Source of the DNA: Desulfobacterales bacterium
GTDB lineage: Bacteria > Desulfobacterota > Desulfobacteria > Desulfobacterales > JAAELO01
DNA length: 64,000 nt
Reading direction: 5' to 3'
Assembly (NCBI GenBank): GCA_024226555.1
Contig: JAAELO010000399.1
Span: 62,001-126,000, forward strand
Under the pieces are notes generated by a model. The model saw only the letters and a program-made list of their open reading frames with translations, was not told the DNA's origin and searched no databases. The number at the start of each line of letters is the position of its first letter. Positions within the stretch are counted from its first letter, which is position 1. The position numbers and the translations under genes are program-made. This document shows positions 54,554 through 63,153 of the stretch, piece by piece.

Positions 54554-56362
54554 TTGAAAAATAAAATAAAAAATAGATTTAATAAACTGCTTTTCTTATA
54601 TGATCAACTAGGTACTCTAAAAAAAATGTTTTGGGTTTGTATATTATTTTTTATTCTCCAGGCTTTGTGGGAAGGAGTGATTATAACTTCTTTTGCAACT
54701 TTATTTCAAAGTCTTATAGATTCTACAAACTACTCAGGCGGCCAGTTTGAACCGGGTTCGATATTCGAAAAATACTATCATTTATTTAAAAAACTTCCAT
54801 ATGAAAATAAAGCGATGATAAGTTTTATTATTACTTCAGTTTCATTTGTTGTAAAAAAACTGATTGATATCGGAGTAATGACGTATCGAACAAAATTTTC
54901 AACACTATACATATACCGAATTCGCAAGAAAACATTCCAGAAACTAATTCAAAACAACATGACTTTTTTTGATAATAACAACAAAGGCATTTTGATTAGA
55001 ATGGTTGTTAATGAAACCAGAGCGTGTTACTCAGTTTTAAAATGCATTCTTGATTTGTTGATTGCAACTTTTACAATTTTTGTTTTTCTGTATTTTATTG
55101 TAGCAATATCAGTTGAACTTTCAATTATAGTTACTGTAAGCAGTCTAATTTTCCTCTCTTTTACTCATAAAATTTCCAAGATTGTGAAAAAAATATCAGA
55201 AATTGTATTGGATAAGACAAGAAAGTTGACTGTAACAACGGAAGAAAGTATCGGAGGAATGAAACAAATCAAACTTCTTAAACTCGATGAACAGTTAGGA
55301 TCTGAATTCAATTCGTACGGCTGGAAGTCGGATTTTGCTAACCGAAAAGCAGCACTTCTAATTCAATGGCAAACAACGTTATCATATTTGTTTGGATTGT
55401 TTTTATTCTTTACTCTCGTTTTTATTAATTTTCAATATTCTCTGTTAGCTGCATCACTTTTACTTACTTACCTGTATCTTTTAAAAAGTATTATTGACAC
55501 TATAGCAGGTATAACTTCAAAATATGGATTCCTTAAAACCAGTCTTCCAGCAACTGAAAAAATCATTTCTTTTTTTCAGGAATCCGAAATTTGCAAGGAA
55601 ACAAGCGGTACTTTTGTAAAAGAACACCTGTTAGATCAGAAACTGATTTTCAAAAAAGTCTGTATGGATTACGGAAAAGGAAAAGTGTTAAATGATATTT
55701 CTTTTGAAATGGAAAAAGGTAAGAAGATAGCTATTGTAGGAGCCTCTGGTGCAGGTAAAACTTCGATGATTAATCTAATAACTCGGTTGTATGATCCGAT
55801 TTCAGGGGAAATATTAATAGACGGAAAAAAAATACAAAGCTATGATTTGAATTTTTTGAGAAATAAAATCAGGGTCGTAAATCAGGATACAATTTTATTT
55901 AATAAGACAATAAAAGAAAATATTTTAATGGGAAGTCTCGAAGCATCTGAAGAAGAGATGATTAATGCATCAAAAAATGCCTTTGCCCATGATTTTATAA
56001 TGTCATTTCCAGAAGCGTATGATACCGTTGTTGGAGACCGAGGAGTAAAACTTTCCGGTGGGCAGAGACAACGTTTGAATATTGCACAGATTTTTCTTAA
56101 AAAGAGAGATATACTTATATTAGATGAAGCTACAAGTGCCTTGGATACACACTCGGAAAAAATGGTTCATAAGGCCATAGATAAACTTATTAAAGAAAAC
56201 ACATGTATGATTATAGCCCACCGGCTTTCAACAATAAAAAATGCTGACATTATTTTAGTTTTGAATAATGGGAGAATCGCAGAGAAAGGCTCCTGGTCAG
56301 ATTTAATGAAAAAGAATCACCTTTTTTACAAAATGGTTGATGACCAGTCATTTTCTAATTGA
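54554..56362 (+). CDS. ABC exporter (fused permease and ATPase), candidate glycan flippase
   Basis: A 602-residue half-transporter. Six transmembrane segments occupy about residues 20-310. The nucleotide-binding domain has Walker A VGASGAGKTSM (near 396), signature LSGGQRQRLNIAQ (near 500), Walker B DILILDEATSALD and the H-loop IIAHRLSTIKNAD. In glycan loci such exporters (PglK, MsbA-like) flip lipid-linked oligosaccharides across the inner membrane. It may serve that role here, since no Wzx was seen. The first codons are ambiguous (TTG 54554). Weak ribosome site. Confidence 0.85.
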   Translation: MKNKIKNRFNKLLFLYDQLGTLKKMFWVCILFFILQALWEGVIITSFATLFQSLIDSTNYSGGQFEPGSIFEKYYHLFKKLPYENKAMISFIITSVSFVVKKLIDIGVMTYRTKFSTLYIYRIRKKTFQKLIQNNMTFFDNNNKGILIRMVVNETRACYSVLKCILDLLIATFTIFVFLYFIVAISVELSIIVTVSSLIFLSFTHKISKIVKKISEIVLDKTRKLTVTTEESIGGMKQIKLLKLDEQLGSEFNSYGWKSDFANRKAALLIQWQTTLSYLFGLFLFFTLVFINFQYSLLAASLLLTYLYLLKSIIDTIAGITSKYGFLKTSLPATEKIISFFQESEICKETSGTFVKEHLLDQKLIFKKVCMDYGKGKVLNDISFEMEKGKKIAIVGASGAGKTSMINLITRLYDPISGEILIDGKKIQSYDLNFLRNKIRVVNQDTILFNKTIKENILMGSLEASEEEMINASKNAFAHDFIMSFPEAYDTVVGDRGVKLSGGQRQRLNIAQIFLKKRDILILDEATSALDTHSEKMVHKAIDKLIKENTCMIIAHRLSTIKNADIILVLNNGRIAEKGSWSDLMKKNHLFYKMVDDQSFSN

Positions 56363-56407
56363 AACCCAATAATATAATTTCAATCGTAAGAAGGAGGCAA
56401 GACTGTC

Positions 56408-57082
56408 TTGAAAAACCCAAATGACTTAGCTGTTATTTTAAATGTTCGAAAAAATAGTACCCGTTGTGAAAATAAACTACTGCGAAATTTTGCAGGAACG
56501 ACCCTTTTCGATATTATAGTAGAGAAACTTCATTTGCTCGACTGGCCACAAACATATCTCGGGGCTAATGAAGATATTTTTAAGGAAAAAGCGAAAAAAG
56601 CATGTCCAAATATTAAAATTATTAACAGGTCCCATGAATCTGCAAATGTAGGGTCAGGTACAAACCTTGTTTTTGAAATGTATAAAGAAATTGATCATAA
56701 ATGGGTTTTCTGGATAAACGCGTGTCATGCTCACCTGAAAGTTGATACAATTAAAAAAGCGATTGATGAATTTCTAAAGATTGACAATAACTCAATGACC
56801 TCTGTAAAGCCTTATCTGGGATGGTTTTATTCTCAGGACGGAACCCCAATGAATAATAAAAACTGTTACACTGGTGTCAATACTGATGATTTTATTTATG
56901 TTGGTGCACATGCGTTTCATGCATATTTGCGTGAAACTCCCCTTACATCTGACAAAGTGTGGGACAATGTAAAAGGTGACCCGTATGTATACCCTATCAG
57001 TGAAGACGAATCATTCGATGTGGATACTGAAGAAGATTTTATTATATCTGAAGCACTTTATAAACATAAAACGATAAAATAA
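56408..57082 (+). CDS. Acylneuraminate cytidylyltransferase-like protein (NeuA/SpsF-like)
   Basis: A 224-residue nucleotidyltransferase. N-terminus DLAVILNVRKNSTRCENKLLRNFAGTTLFDIIVEKL, where R-x-x-S-x-R-x-x-x-K replaces the typical PARxGSKxxPxKN. A late block SFDVDTEEDFIISEALY is family-like. It would make a CMP-nonulosonate from the product of the 53393 synthase. The start codon is TTG 56408, chosen because GGAGG lies 10 nt upstream. The divergent N-terminus makes SpsF-type activity another option. Confidence 0.7.
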   Translation: MKNPNDLAVILNVRKNSTRCENKLLRNFAGTTLFDIIVEKLHLLDWPQTYLGANEDIFKEKAKKACPNIKIINRSHESANVGSGTNLVFEMYKEIDHKWVFWINACHAHLKVDTIKKAIDEFLKIDNNSMTSVKPYLGWFYSQDGTPMNNKNCYTGVNTDDFIYVGAHAFHAYLRETPLTSDKVWDNVKGDPYVYPISEDESFDVDTEEDFIISEALYKHKTIK

Positions 57083-57097
57083 TTAAAGGACAAATAG

Positions 57098-58195
57098 ATG
57101 AATTCAATACTTAATGAAAATAGCTGGGTTTTTGATATAGCGAAATGTTTGATTGATAGTCCATATAAAAAAGCGGCACGCCGTTTTGTTGAACTGTCTT
57201 TAAAATTAGGCAACGGACCTTCTCAACAAGTATTTAGAAGTTTGATTAGTATCTCTGTTTTTAAAGAGAAAGTAATGATTGAAAAAAGTGATGAGCATCC
57301 TATAGAACCTTTTATTGAGTGTTTGAACAAACATAGTGATTTAATCGAAGCTTCTCTTAATACTATTGATAATCTGCCAAAAGAGCTAAATGAAGAAAAT
57401 TTTGATGTATGGAAAGATGTAGTTAAATCAACAGGAGAGCATTTTGGAGCACTCTTTTCAGATTTTACAGATGAAATTTACTTTGAAGATGGGTTAAAAG
57501 TCGTTACAGACCGTTTGGTGAAAAATGATTTTCCAATGGATAAGTTGCAGGGTAAAAAAGCAATTGATGCTGGTTGTGGTGGTGGTCGATATTCTGTTGC
57601 ATTACGAAAACTCGGCCTGGGAGATGTTACAGGTATGGACATGAGTGACACAGGACTTGCAAATGCCCGGAAAAGAATTGAAGAACATAATATTGACGGT
57701 GTTAACTTTAAAAAAGGAAATGTTCTTGATATTCCATTTGAAGATGAAACATTTGATTTTGTGTGGTCAAGTGGTGTGCTTCATCATACAACAGATATGC
57801 AAAAAGGCGTTAATGAGTTATTAAGGGTTATGAAAACTGGTGGTTGTGGATATTTTTATCTTATTGAAAATCCAGGAGGTATTTTCTGGGATACCATTGA
57901 TCTTTTACGAATTTTACTTAAGAATGTTTCTTTTGAATTTGCCCAGACAATATATAAAATGGCTGGTGTTTCATCATACGATATTTTTTATATTTTAGAT
58001 CATGTACAGGTTCCTATTAATATATACAGTACACCTGAAGAGGTAGAGCAGCTACTTAAAAATGCGGGAGCAAAATCAATTAGAAGACTTGAGAGAGGAA
58101 CTGATTTCGACCGTGTGGAATTGATATATAATAAACAACCTTATGCTGATTATAAATATGGTGTAGGAGAAAACAGGTATTATTATGAAAAATAG
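57098..58195 (+). CDS. SAM-dependent methyltransferase
   Basis: A 365-residue protein with an N-terminal extension (about 150 residues without a recognised domain) and a class I methyltransferase core: KKAIDAGCGGGRYSVALRKLG, GMDMSDTGLANARKR, FDFVWSSGVLHHTTDMQKGVNELLRVMKTGG. It belongs to the UbiE/Ubi-like group. GGACAAATAG precedes the ATG. The end overlaps the next methyltransferase gene by 11 bp, so the pair is translationally coupled. Substrate unknown; it could modify a sugar or lipid of the glycan. Confidence 0.8.
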   Translation: MNSILNENSWVFDIAKCLIDSPYKKAARRFVELSLKLGNGPSQQVFRSLISISVFKEKVMIEKSDEHPIEPFIECLNKHSDLIEASLNTIDNLPKELNEENFDVWKDVVKSTGEHFGALFSDFTDEIYFEDGLKVVTDRLVKNDFPMDKLQGKKAIDAGCGGGRYSVALRKLGLGDVTGMDMSDTGLANARKRIEEHNIDGVNFKKGNVLDIPFEDETFDFVWSSGVLHHTTDMQKGVNELLRVMKTGGCGYFYLIENPGGIFWDTIDLLRILLKNVSFEFAQTIYKMAGVSSYDIFYILDHVQVPINIYSTPEEVEQLLKNAGAKSIRRLERGTDFDRVELIYNKQPYADYKYGVGENRYYYEK

Positions 58196-59210
58196 TAATC
58201 AAAATAAGATAGTTGATGTCACAAAAGCAACAGGAAGGGATATTTATCGTAAGCAACTCGATAAAGAGTTGCTTGAGCTCATAGATCCCGAAACAGGAAT
58301 TGTTTCATTTCAATATGCAGATTATATTAGCTGCCCAATATGTGACAAAAATGATGCTGAACTACTCTTTAATGTAAAAGGATATCCCCATGTTCGCTGT
58401 CGGGAATGCAATATGGTCTATGCTAATCCTCAGGTAAAACAGGAAAATTTAAAAAAATTATATACCCAGAAGTCCACAGCAAATGATCTGTGGATTGATG
58501 TTTTATTATCTGATTCTGAAAAGGATGTTAATAATAAATTATATGATGATTATCTGATGACTCTTGAAGAATTGACATCAGAGCGTCATCTGGTTGATGT
58601 AGGTTGCAGTATTGGTGATTTTATGCTGCAAGCCTCTAAAAGAGGCTGGAAAACAGAAGGTGTTGATTTAAGTAAAAAAGCTGTTCAATATGCGAAGGAA
58701 GTTCGTGAACTTGATGTAAGGCTTTGCAAAATCGAGGAAGCAGGATATCCGGAATCTTCAATCCCAGTTTTAATAATGACAGGAGTTTTGGAACATTTGA
58801 ATGATCCTAGAGGTTTCTTAAATATGATTAAAAATTATTTGAAACCCGGAGGATTAATATTGTTTCAAGTCCCTAATTTGCACTCTATCGCAAATATGAT
58901 ACTTCAGGAAAAATCAACGAGTTTTGATGGCAGAAATCATTTACATGTTTTTTCTGTAGAAACATTGACTGAGTTATGTCGCCGGGTTGGATTGAAAGTG
59001 GAATTTGTAAAGACTGATATTTTCCCTTCTCACTCGCTAGGAAAATACTTAGGTTACATGGATCCATATGAAGCTCCTATGGACTTTAGTTTTCTACCAA
59101 AATTGTTACAACCTTATTTTACTGAAGAAAAAAAGCATAATCTTTTGTCTGAAACAATTTTAAAAATGGATATGGGTCAGAGGATCACGTTAATCGCCAG
59201 AAGGGCTTAA
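58185..59210 (+). CDS. SAM-dependent methyltransferase with N-terminal zinc ribbon
   Basis: A 341-residue protein. A zinc-ribbon-like module CPICDKNDAELLFNVKGYPHVRCRECNMVYANPQ (four Cys) is followed by a class I core: LVDVGCSIGDFMLQASKRGW, EGVDLSKKAVQYAKE, MTGVLEHLNDP and YLKPGGLILFQVPNLHS. This layout is common in sugar-locus methyltransferases (methyltransf_23 type with NTP_transf-type zinc head). Four bp before asnB; likely in the same operon. Confidence 0.83.
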   Translation: MKNSNQNKIVDVTKATGRDIYRKQLDKELLELIDPETGIVSFQYADYISCPICDKNDAELLFNVKGYPHVRCRECNMVYANPQVKQENLKKLYTQKSTANDLWIDVLLSDSEKDVNNKLYDDYLMTLEELTSERHLVDVGCSIGDFMLQASKRGWKTEGVDLSKKAVQYAKEVRELDVRLCKIEEAGYPESSIPVLIMTGVLEHLNDPRGFLNMIKNYLKPGGLILFQVPNLHSIANMILQEKSTSFDGRNHLHVFSVETLTELCRRVGLKVEFVKTDIFPSHSLGKYLGYMDPYEAPMDFSFLPKLLQPYFTEEKKHNLLSETILKMDMGQRITLIARRA

Positions 59211-59213
59211 ATT

Positions 59214-61097
59214 ATGTGTGGAATAGCAGGTATTGCTGGTCCAATTTGTGACCAGAATAAGTTAGATAAGATGGGGGACGTCCTAAAACACCGCGGACCT
59301 GATGACTTTAAAACATGGATAGGAAAAGAAGAAAAAATAGGATTTTCCCACCGAAGACTTTCAATCATTGACCCGAAGGGTGGTTCCCAACCAATGAAGA
59401 CGACCGGGAATCGTTTTGTTTTGTGCTATAACGGTGAAGTTTATAATTATCTAGAATTGAGAAATGAACTGTATTCAAAAGAATCTCAGATGAGAGAGAA
59501 CTGGACTTCATCCTCAGATGTAGAAGTCCTTTTGTATATGATGCAACAAAAAGGAATCGAAGGCTTAAAGAAACTAAATGGAATGTTTGCATTTGCCTTA
59601 TGGGATGAAAAGGAAAATAAACTTTTTGCTGCCAGGGATCGATTAGGAATTAAACCATTTTATTATTATTATGACGGTGAAAGTTTCATTTTTGCCTCAG
59701 AAATAAAAGCAATTATTGCAGCCGGTGTGAAGCCTGAATTAGATAATAAGGGCGTTGCTCAGTATATAGAACTTCAATATTGCTTAAAAGACCGTACGAT
59801 GTTTAAAGGTATTAAAAGGTTACTTCCAGGTCATTATCTTGAGTTTGACTACTATTCAAAAAAACTACAAATCCATAAGTATTGGGATATCCCTACTGAA
59901 CCATTTTCAGACTACGATGAAGAAAAGTATATTGAAGAAATTTCTTTTCTCCTGAATGATGCTATGCGTATTCAATTGAGATCAGATTTTCCGATTGGCT
60001 TTCATCTTAGTGGAGGTCTTGATTCTTCGACTATATGCTGTCTTGCGTCCCGGTTAAAAAGCGAATCTATTAAAACATTTACAGGTGGTTTTAAGGTTAA
60101 TAACTATGATGAATCTCATCACGCTAAATACTTATCAGATCATATTGGTGCGCAGAACTTTACAGTATTTCCAACAAGCAATGATTTAATTGATAGTTTT
60201 AAACATATGATATACATGCTGGATGAACCAGTTGCAGGAGCTGCGATTTTCCCCCAGTATTTTTTATCAAAGCTAATTTCAGAAAACAATGTGAAAGTTG
60301 CACTTGGTGGGCAGGGTGGAGATGAATTATTTTGTGGGTATGTAAGGTACCTGATTGCAGTTGTTGAAGATTCATTAAAGCATGAAGTATATTCAAATGG
60401 TAAAAAATCAAACAGTTCTATGAATCTGAACGAACTATTACCGAACATGCATTATTTGAGAGGATATGAACCATTGATGAAGAAATTCTTTTCAGAGAAT
60501 TTGTTCGGTGATTTTCCTCAGCGTTATTATCACATGATGAAGCGGACAACTGGCCTGGGAGAAATTCTTCATCCTGATTTTTACAAAGAGGATGATTGTG
60601 TAATGACTGAATTTGTCGAAGAATTCAACAACTGTGAATCAAACAATATTATAGATAAGATGAGTGTATTTGATATTAAAAATCATCTGCAGTCATTATT
60701 GCATCTCGAAGACCGGGCAAGTATGGCATGGTCTGTTGAATCCCGTATTCCTCTGCTTGATCACAGGATTGTTGAAACTGTAATGCGTGTACCTGCTCAT
60801 AAAAGAATACCAGCCGGAAACCTGAAACATCTTTTTAAACGGGTCGCCCAGAATATCCTTCCTGAAAAAATACTGAACCGAACTGATAAGAAAGGTTTTC
60901 CGGTTCCAATCAGCGAATGGTTCAAAGAGGATCTCAATTACTGGGTCAAAGAAATTCTTCTTTCCAAAAAGGCAAAAGAAAGAGGAATCTACAATATTCC
61001 GGCTCTGGAGAAGAAGCTGAATGATCATGTTGCTTTTGATAGAACTATCTGGGGGTTACTATCCTTGGAGTTCTGGTTTCAGAATTATTTCGATTAA
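59214..61097 (+). CDS. Asparagine synthase (glutamine-hydrolysing) type amidotransferase
   Basis: A 627-residue full-length asnB-type enzyme. The glutaminase nucleophile Cys2 is present (MCGIAGIAGP), with RGPDDF, HRRLSIID and YNGEVYNYLELRNEL. The synthetase half has LSGGLDSSTICCLA (near residue 266), LGGQGGDELFCGY and ESRIPLLDHRIVET. Glycan loci often carry such enzymes (for example WbpS-like) to amidate sugar acids rather than aspartate. It contrasts with the Cys-less AsnB-like protein at 46384. Nearby methyltransferase and sugar isomerase genes suggest a glycan role. Confidence 0.9.
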   Translation: MCGIAGIAGPICDQNKLDKMGDVLKHRGPDDFKTWIGKEEKIGFSHRRLSIIDPKGGSQPMKTTGNRFVLCYNGEVYNYLELRNELYSKESQMRENWTSSSDVEVLLYMMQQKGIEGLKKLNGMFAFALWDEKENKLFAARDRLGIKPFYYYYDGESFIFASEIKAIIAAGVKPELDNKGVAQYIELQYCLKDRTMFKGIKRLLPGHYLEFDYYSKKLQIHKYWDIPTEPFSDYDEEKYIEEISFLLNDAMRIQLRSDFPIGFHLSGGLDSSTICCLASRLKSESIKTFTGGFKVNNYDESHHAKYLSDHIGAQNFTVFPTSNDLIDSFKHMIYMLDEPVAGAAIFPQYFLSKLISENNVKVALGGQGGDELFCGYVRYLIAVVEDSLKHEVYSNGKKSNSSMNLNELLPNMHYLRGYEPLMKKFFSENLFGDFPQRYYHMMKRTTGLGEILHPDFYKEDDCVMTEFVEEFNNCESNNIIDKMSVFDIKNHLQSLLHLEDRASMAWSVESRIPLLDHRIVETVMRVPAHKRIPAGNLKHLFKRVAQNILPEKILNRTDKKGFPVPISEWFKEDLNYWVKEILLSKKAKERGIYNIPALEKKLNDHVAFDRTIWGLLSLEFWFQNYFD

Positions 61098-61118
61098 TTA
61101 ATAGAATAAAAAAAAATT

Positions 61119-62075
61119 ATGACTCAAATTTATATTGGTTCAAAATCAGGTATTGATCCAGAACAGTTATCACAACGTATTGAAATTCAATTGCGATTAG
61201 AATTAGAATTGAATCACCCAGACATCTCTTTCCGCTATATTGAAATCCAACCGCCTGGAAATTTAAATAGAAGCCTAACAAAAGAAGAACAATATGTTAT
61301 TGATATAGCACTGGATAAAAATTTTGTTATCGGTTTCGAATTTCCACACCTATGGAATGGAAGAGATATTGATCCCTGTGATTATAAAAGTGCCGGAGAT
61401 ATAATTACTATAGCTGGTATAGCAAAAGAAGTTGGTGCATCATATATTTTTACAAATCCTGGAGATATCTCTAATCATCCCTATGATCGACAAAGATGGG
61501 AAAAGGCAAGAAAAGCTCATATAGATATAATGCAACAGCTATCCGAAGTCCATTCTTCCGTTGGTATGGAAAACACAAATCCCATACGTCATCTGGACGG
61601 TTATAGTGTTTATGGATATTTTGGAATGGTTCCGGAAGATTTATTTCTATTCGATTTTATAACTCTGGATATCGCACATGCTCAGTTTGCAGTAAATCAC
61701 TTCAACAGGAATGAAAGAATCGAATCCATTGAATCCCTGGAGGCCATCCACCAAAGGGAGACTTTATCTCTGGATGATTATGCTGATATTCTAAAGGATA
61801 AAATCCAGGTTATACACGCTGCGAATGCAATTGGTCTTGGGGAAATTGACAAAGAGGGATTGAAATTAAGTGAAGGTCAGGCAGATTGCACACGCTTTAT
61901 AGAACGGGTCCTTAAAAACAGGACAACATCGATTCATATTATTGCTGAACCAAGTCATATTCCATATAATATTGACTACTTCGAACTTGGTACGATCATG
62001 TACGAAGAAGAGAAAGTTCTTTTTGAGATTTGCACATCATATTTTAATAATATATCAATTAATCAATCCAGATAA
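61119..62075 (+). CDS. Sugar-isomerase/endonuclease-IV-like TIM barrel protein
   Basis: A 318-residue protein. IEIQLRLELELN, IGFEFPHLWNGRDIDP, SYIFTNPGDISNHPYDRQRW, VGMENTNPIRHLDG, FITLDIAHAQFAVN and IHAANAIGLGEIDKEG and IIAEPSHI give the Glu/Asp/His strand-end pattern of xylose-isomerase-like TIM barrels (AP endonuclease family 2), which bind divalent metals and isomerise or epimerise sugars and related ketoacids. No clear ribosome site. Part of the run with the radical SAM gene; the role is unknown. Confidence 0.6.
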   Translation: MTQIYIGSKSGIDPEQLSQRIEIQLRLELELNHPDISFRYIEIQPPGNLNRSLTKEEQYVIDIALDKNFVIGFEFPHLWNGRDIDPCDYKSAGDIITIAGIAKEVGASYIFTNPGDISNHPYDRQRWEKARKAHIDIMQQLSEVHSSVGMENTNPIRHLDGYSVYGYFGMVPEDLFLFDFITLDIAHAQFAVNHFNRNERIESIESLEAIHQRETLSLDDYADILKDKIQVIHAANAIGLGEIDKEGLKLSEGQADCTRFIERVLKNRTTSIHIIAEPSHIPYNIDYFELGTIMYEEEKVLFEICTSYFNNISINQSR

Positions 62076-62123
62076 AATGTGTCCGTGCAGAGAAATCTGC
62101 ATAGGCTTTTAAGTAAGGATAGT

Positions 62124-63056
62124 ATGAATTTAAGCAAAGTAAAACAAGCAGTCCAGACAATGCTGAAAAAGAAACAGACAAAACCAACTCAAGTAATTCT
62201 TGAAACAACAAACAGGTGCAACCTCAATTGCCCTTTTTGTTTGGTCGGAATGCAGAATGAACTTCAGAAAAAACATGGAAATACAGCACACGAACTTATG
62301 AGCAGAGAGATGGGGACTATGTCAATGGAAACATTTGATCGTGTTCGCAAAGAGCTGAAAATATTTGGCATAAAAAAAGTTTACCTTCACTTTCAGGGAG
62401 AGCCTTTTTTAAATAAATTAACACCTGATTTTGCAGAACAGTTGAAATCCGATGGAATGTATGTCGGAGTCTTTACAAACGGACAGGCATTTACTGATAA
62501 AATGATAAACAAAATTGCAAATGTTGAAATTGACCTGATTCGCTTCTCTGTTGATGGTGCCTCTGAAGAGACATATGGGGTAAACCGGGTAGGAGGAAAA
62601 TTTAGTAATGTTTTAAAAAACATGGAAAAAGTTTCTGCTGCACATAAAGGAAAAAAAACACGGATCGAATGGCAATTTCTACCGCTAAAAAACAATGAGC
62701 ATGAGGTTGAAACAGCACGAAGTCTAGCTAAACAGATTAGTGTTCATTTTTTTACAAAGGGTTTCAGAGAAACTGATCCCAACCTCACACCAACTAACAA
62801 AGAATATAGATCAAAATTTATGAAAAAACCATGTAAGGATATTTACAAACAACTTGGTTTTTATTGGAATGGAGATGTTGTTCCTTGTTGTTATGATGTT
62901 GATGGAAAAGAGGTTATGGGTAATATAATGAACCACGATCTAGAAAATATTTGGAATAACTCAAAATATAATAAATTTAGAAAAGATGTTGATGAATATT
63001 TAAAACAACCTGAAAAAGAACCTGATATTTGTAAAACATGCCTAAGATGGCGTTAA
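62124..63056 (+). CDS. Radical SAM/SPASM protein
   Basis: About 310 residues. VILETTNRCNLNCPFCLVG contains CxxxCxxC for the SAM-bound cluster. HFQGEPFL is the GGE-like strand, and LIRFSVDGASEETYGVNRVGG is typical. The C-terminal SPASM region (CKDIYKQLGFYWNGDVVPCCYDVDG, CKTCLRWR) binds auxiliary Fe-S clusters. Similar enzymes sit in glycan loci, where they could perform sugar epimerisation, dehydrogenation or C-C chemistry. I use ATG 62124 (AAGGA upstream) rather than the GTG at 62079. Substrate unknown. Confidence 0.8.
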   Translation: MNLSKVKQAVQTMLKKKQTKPTQVILETTNRCNLNCPFCLVGMQNELQKKHGNTAHELMSREMGTMSMETFDRVRKELKIFGIKKVYLHFQGEPFLNKLTPDFAEQLKSDGMYVGVFTNGQAFTDKMINKIANVEIDLIRFSVDGASEETYGVNRVGGKFSNVLKNMEKVSAAHKGKKTRIEWQFLPLKNNEHEVETARSLAKQISVHFFTKGFRETDPNLTPTNKEYRSKFMKKPCKDIYKQLGFYWNGDVVPCCYDVDGKEVMGNIMNHDLENIWNNSKYNKFRKDVDEYLKQPEKEPDICKTCLRWR

Positions 63057-63153
63057 AAAGTGATTTTGAAAAATATTTTCAAAATTTAATAGCCTATAAA
63101 GAGTAATGGAAATGAATGACATTGGTGTGTTATTTGTTGGTTTTTAAATATTA

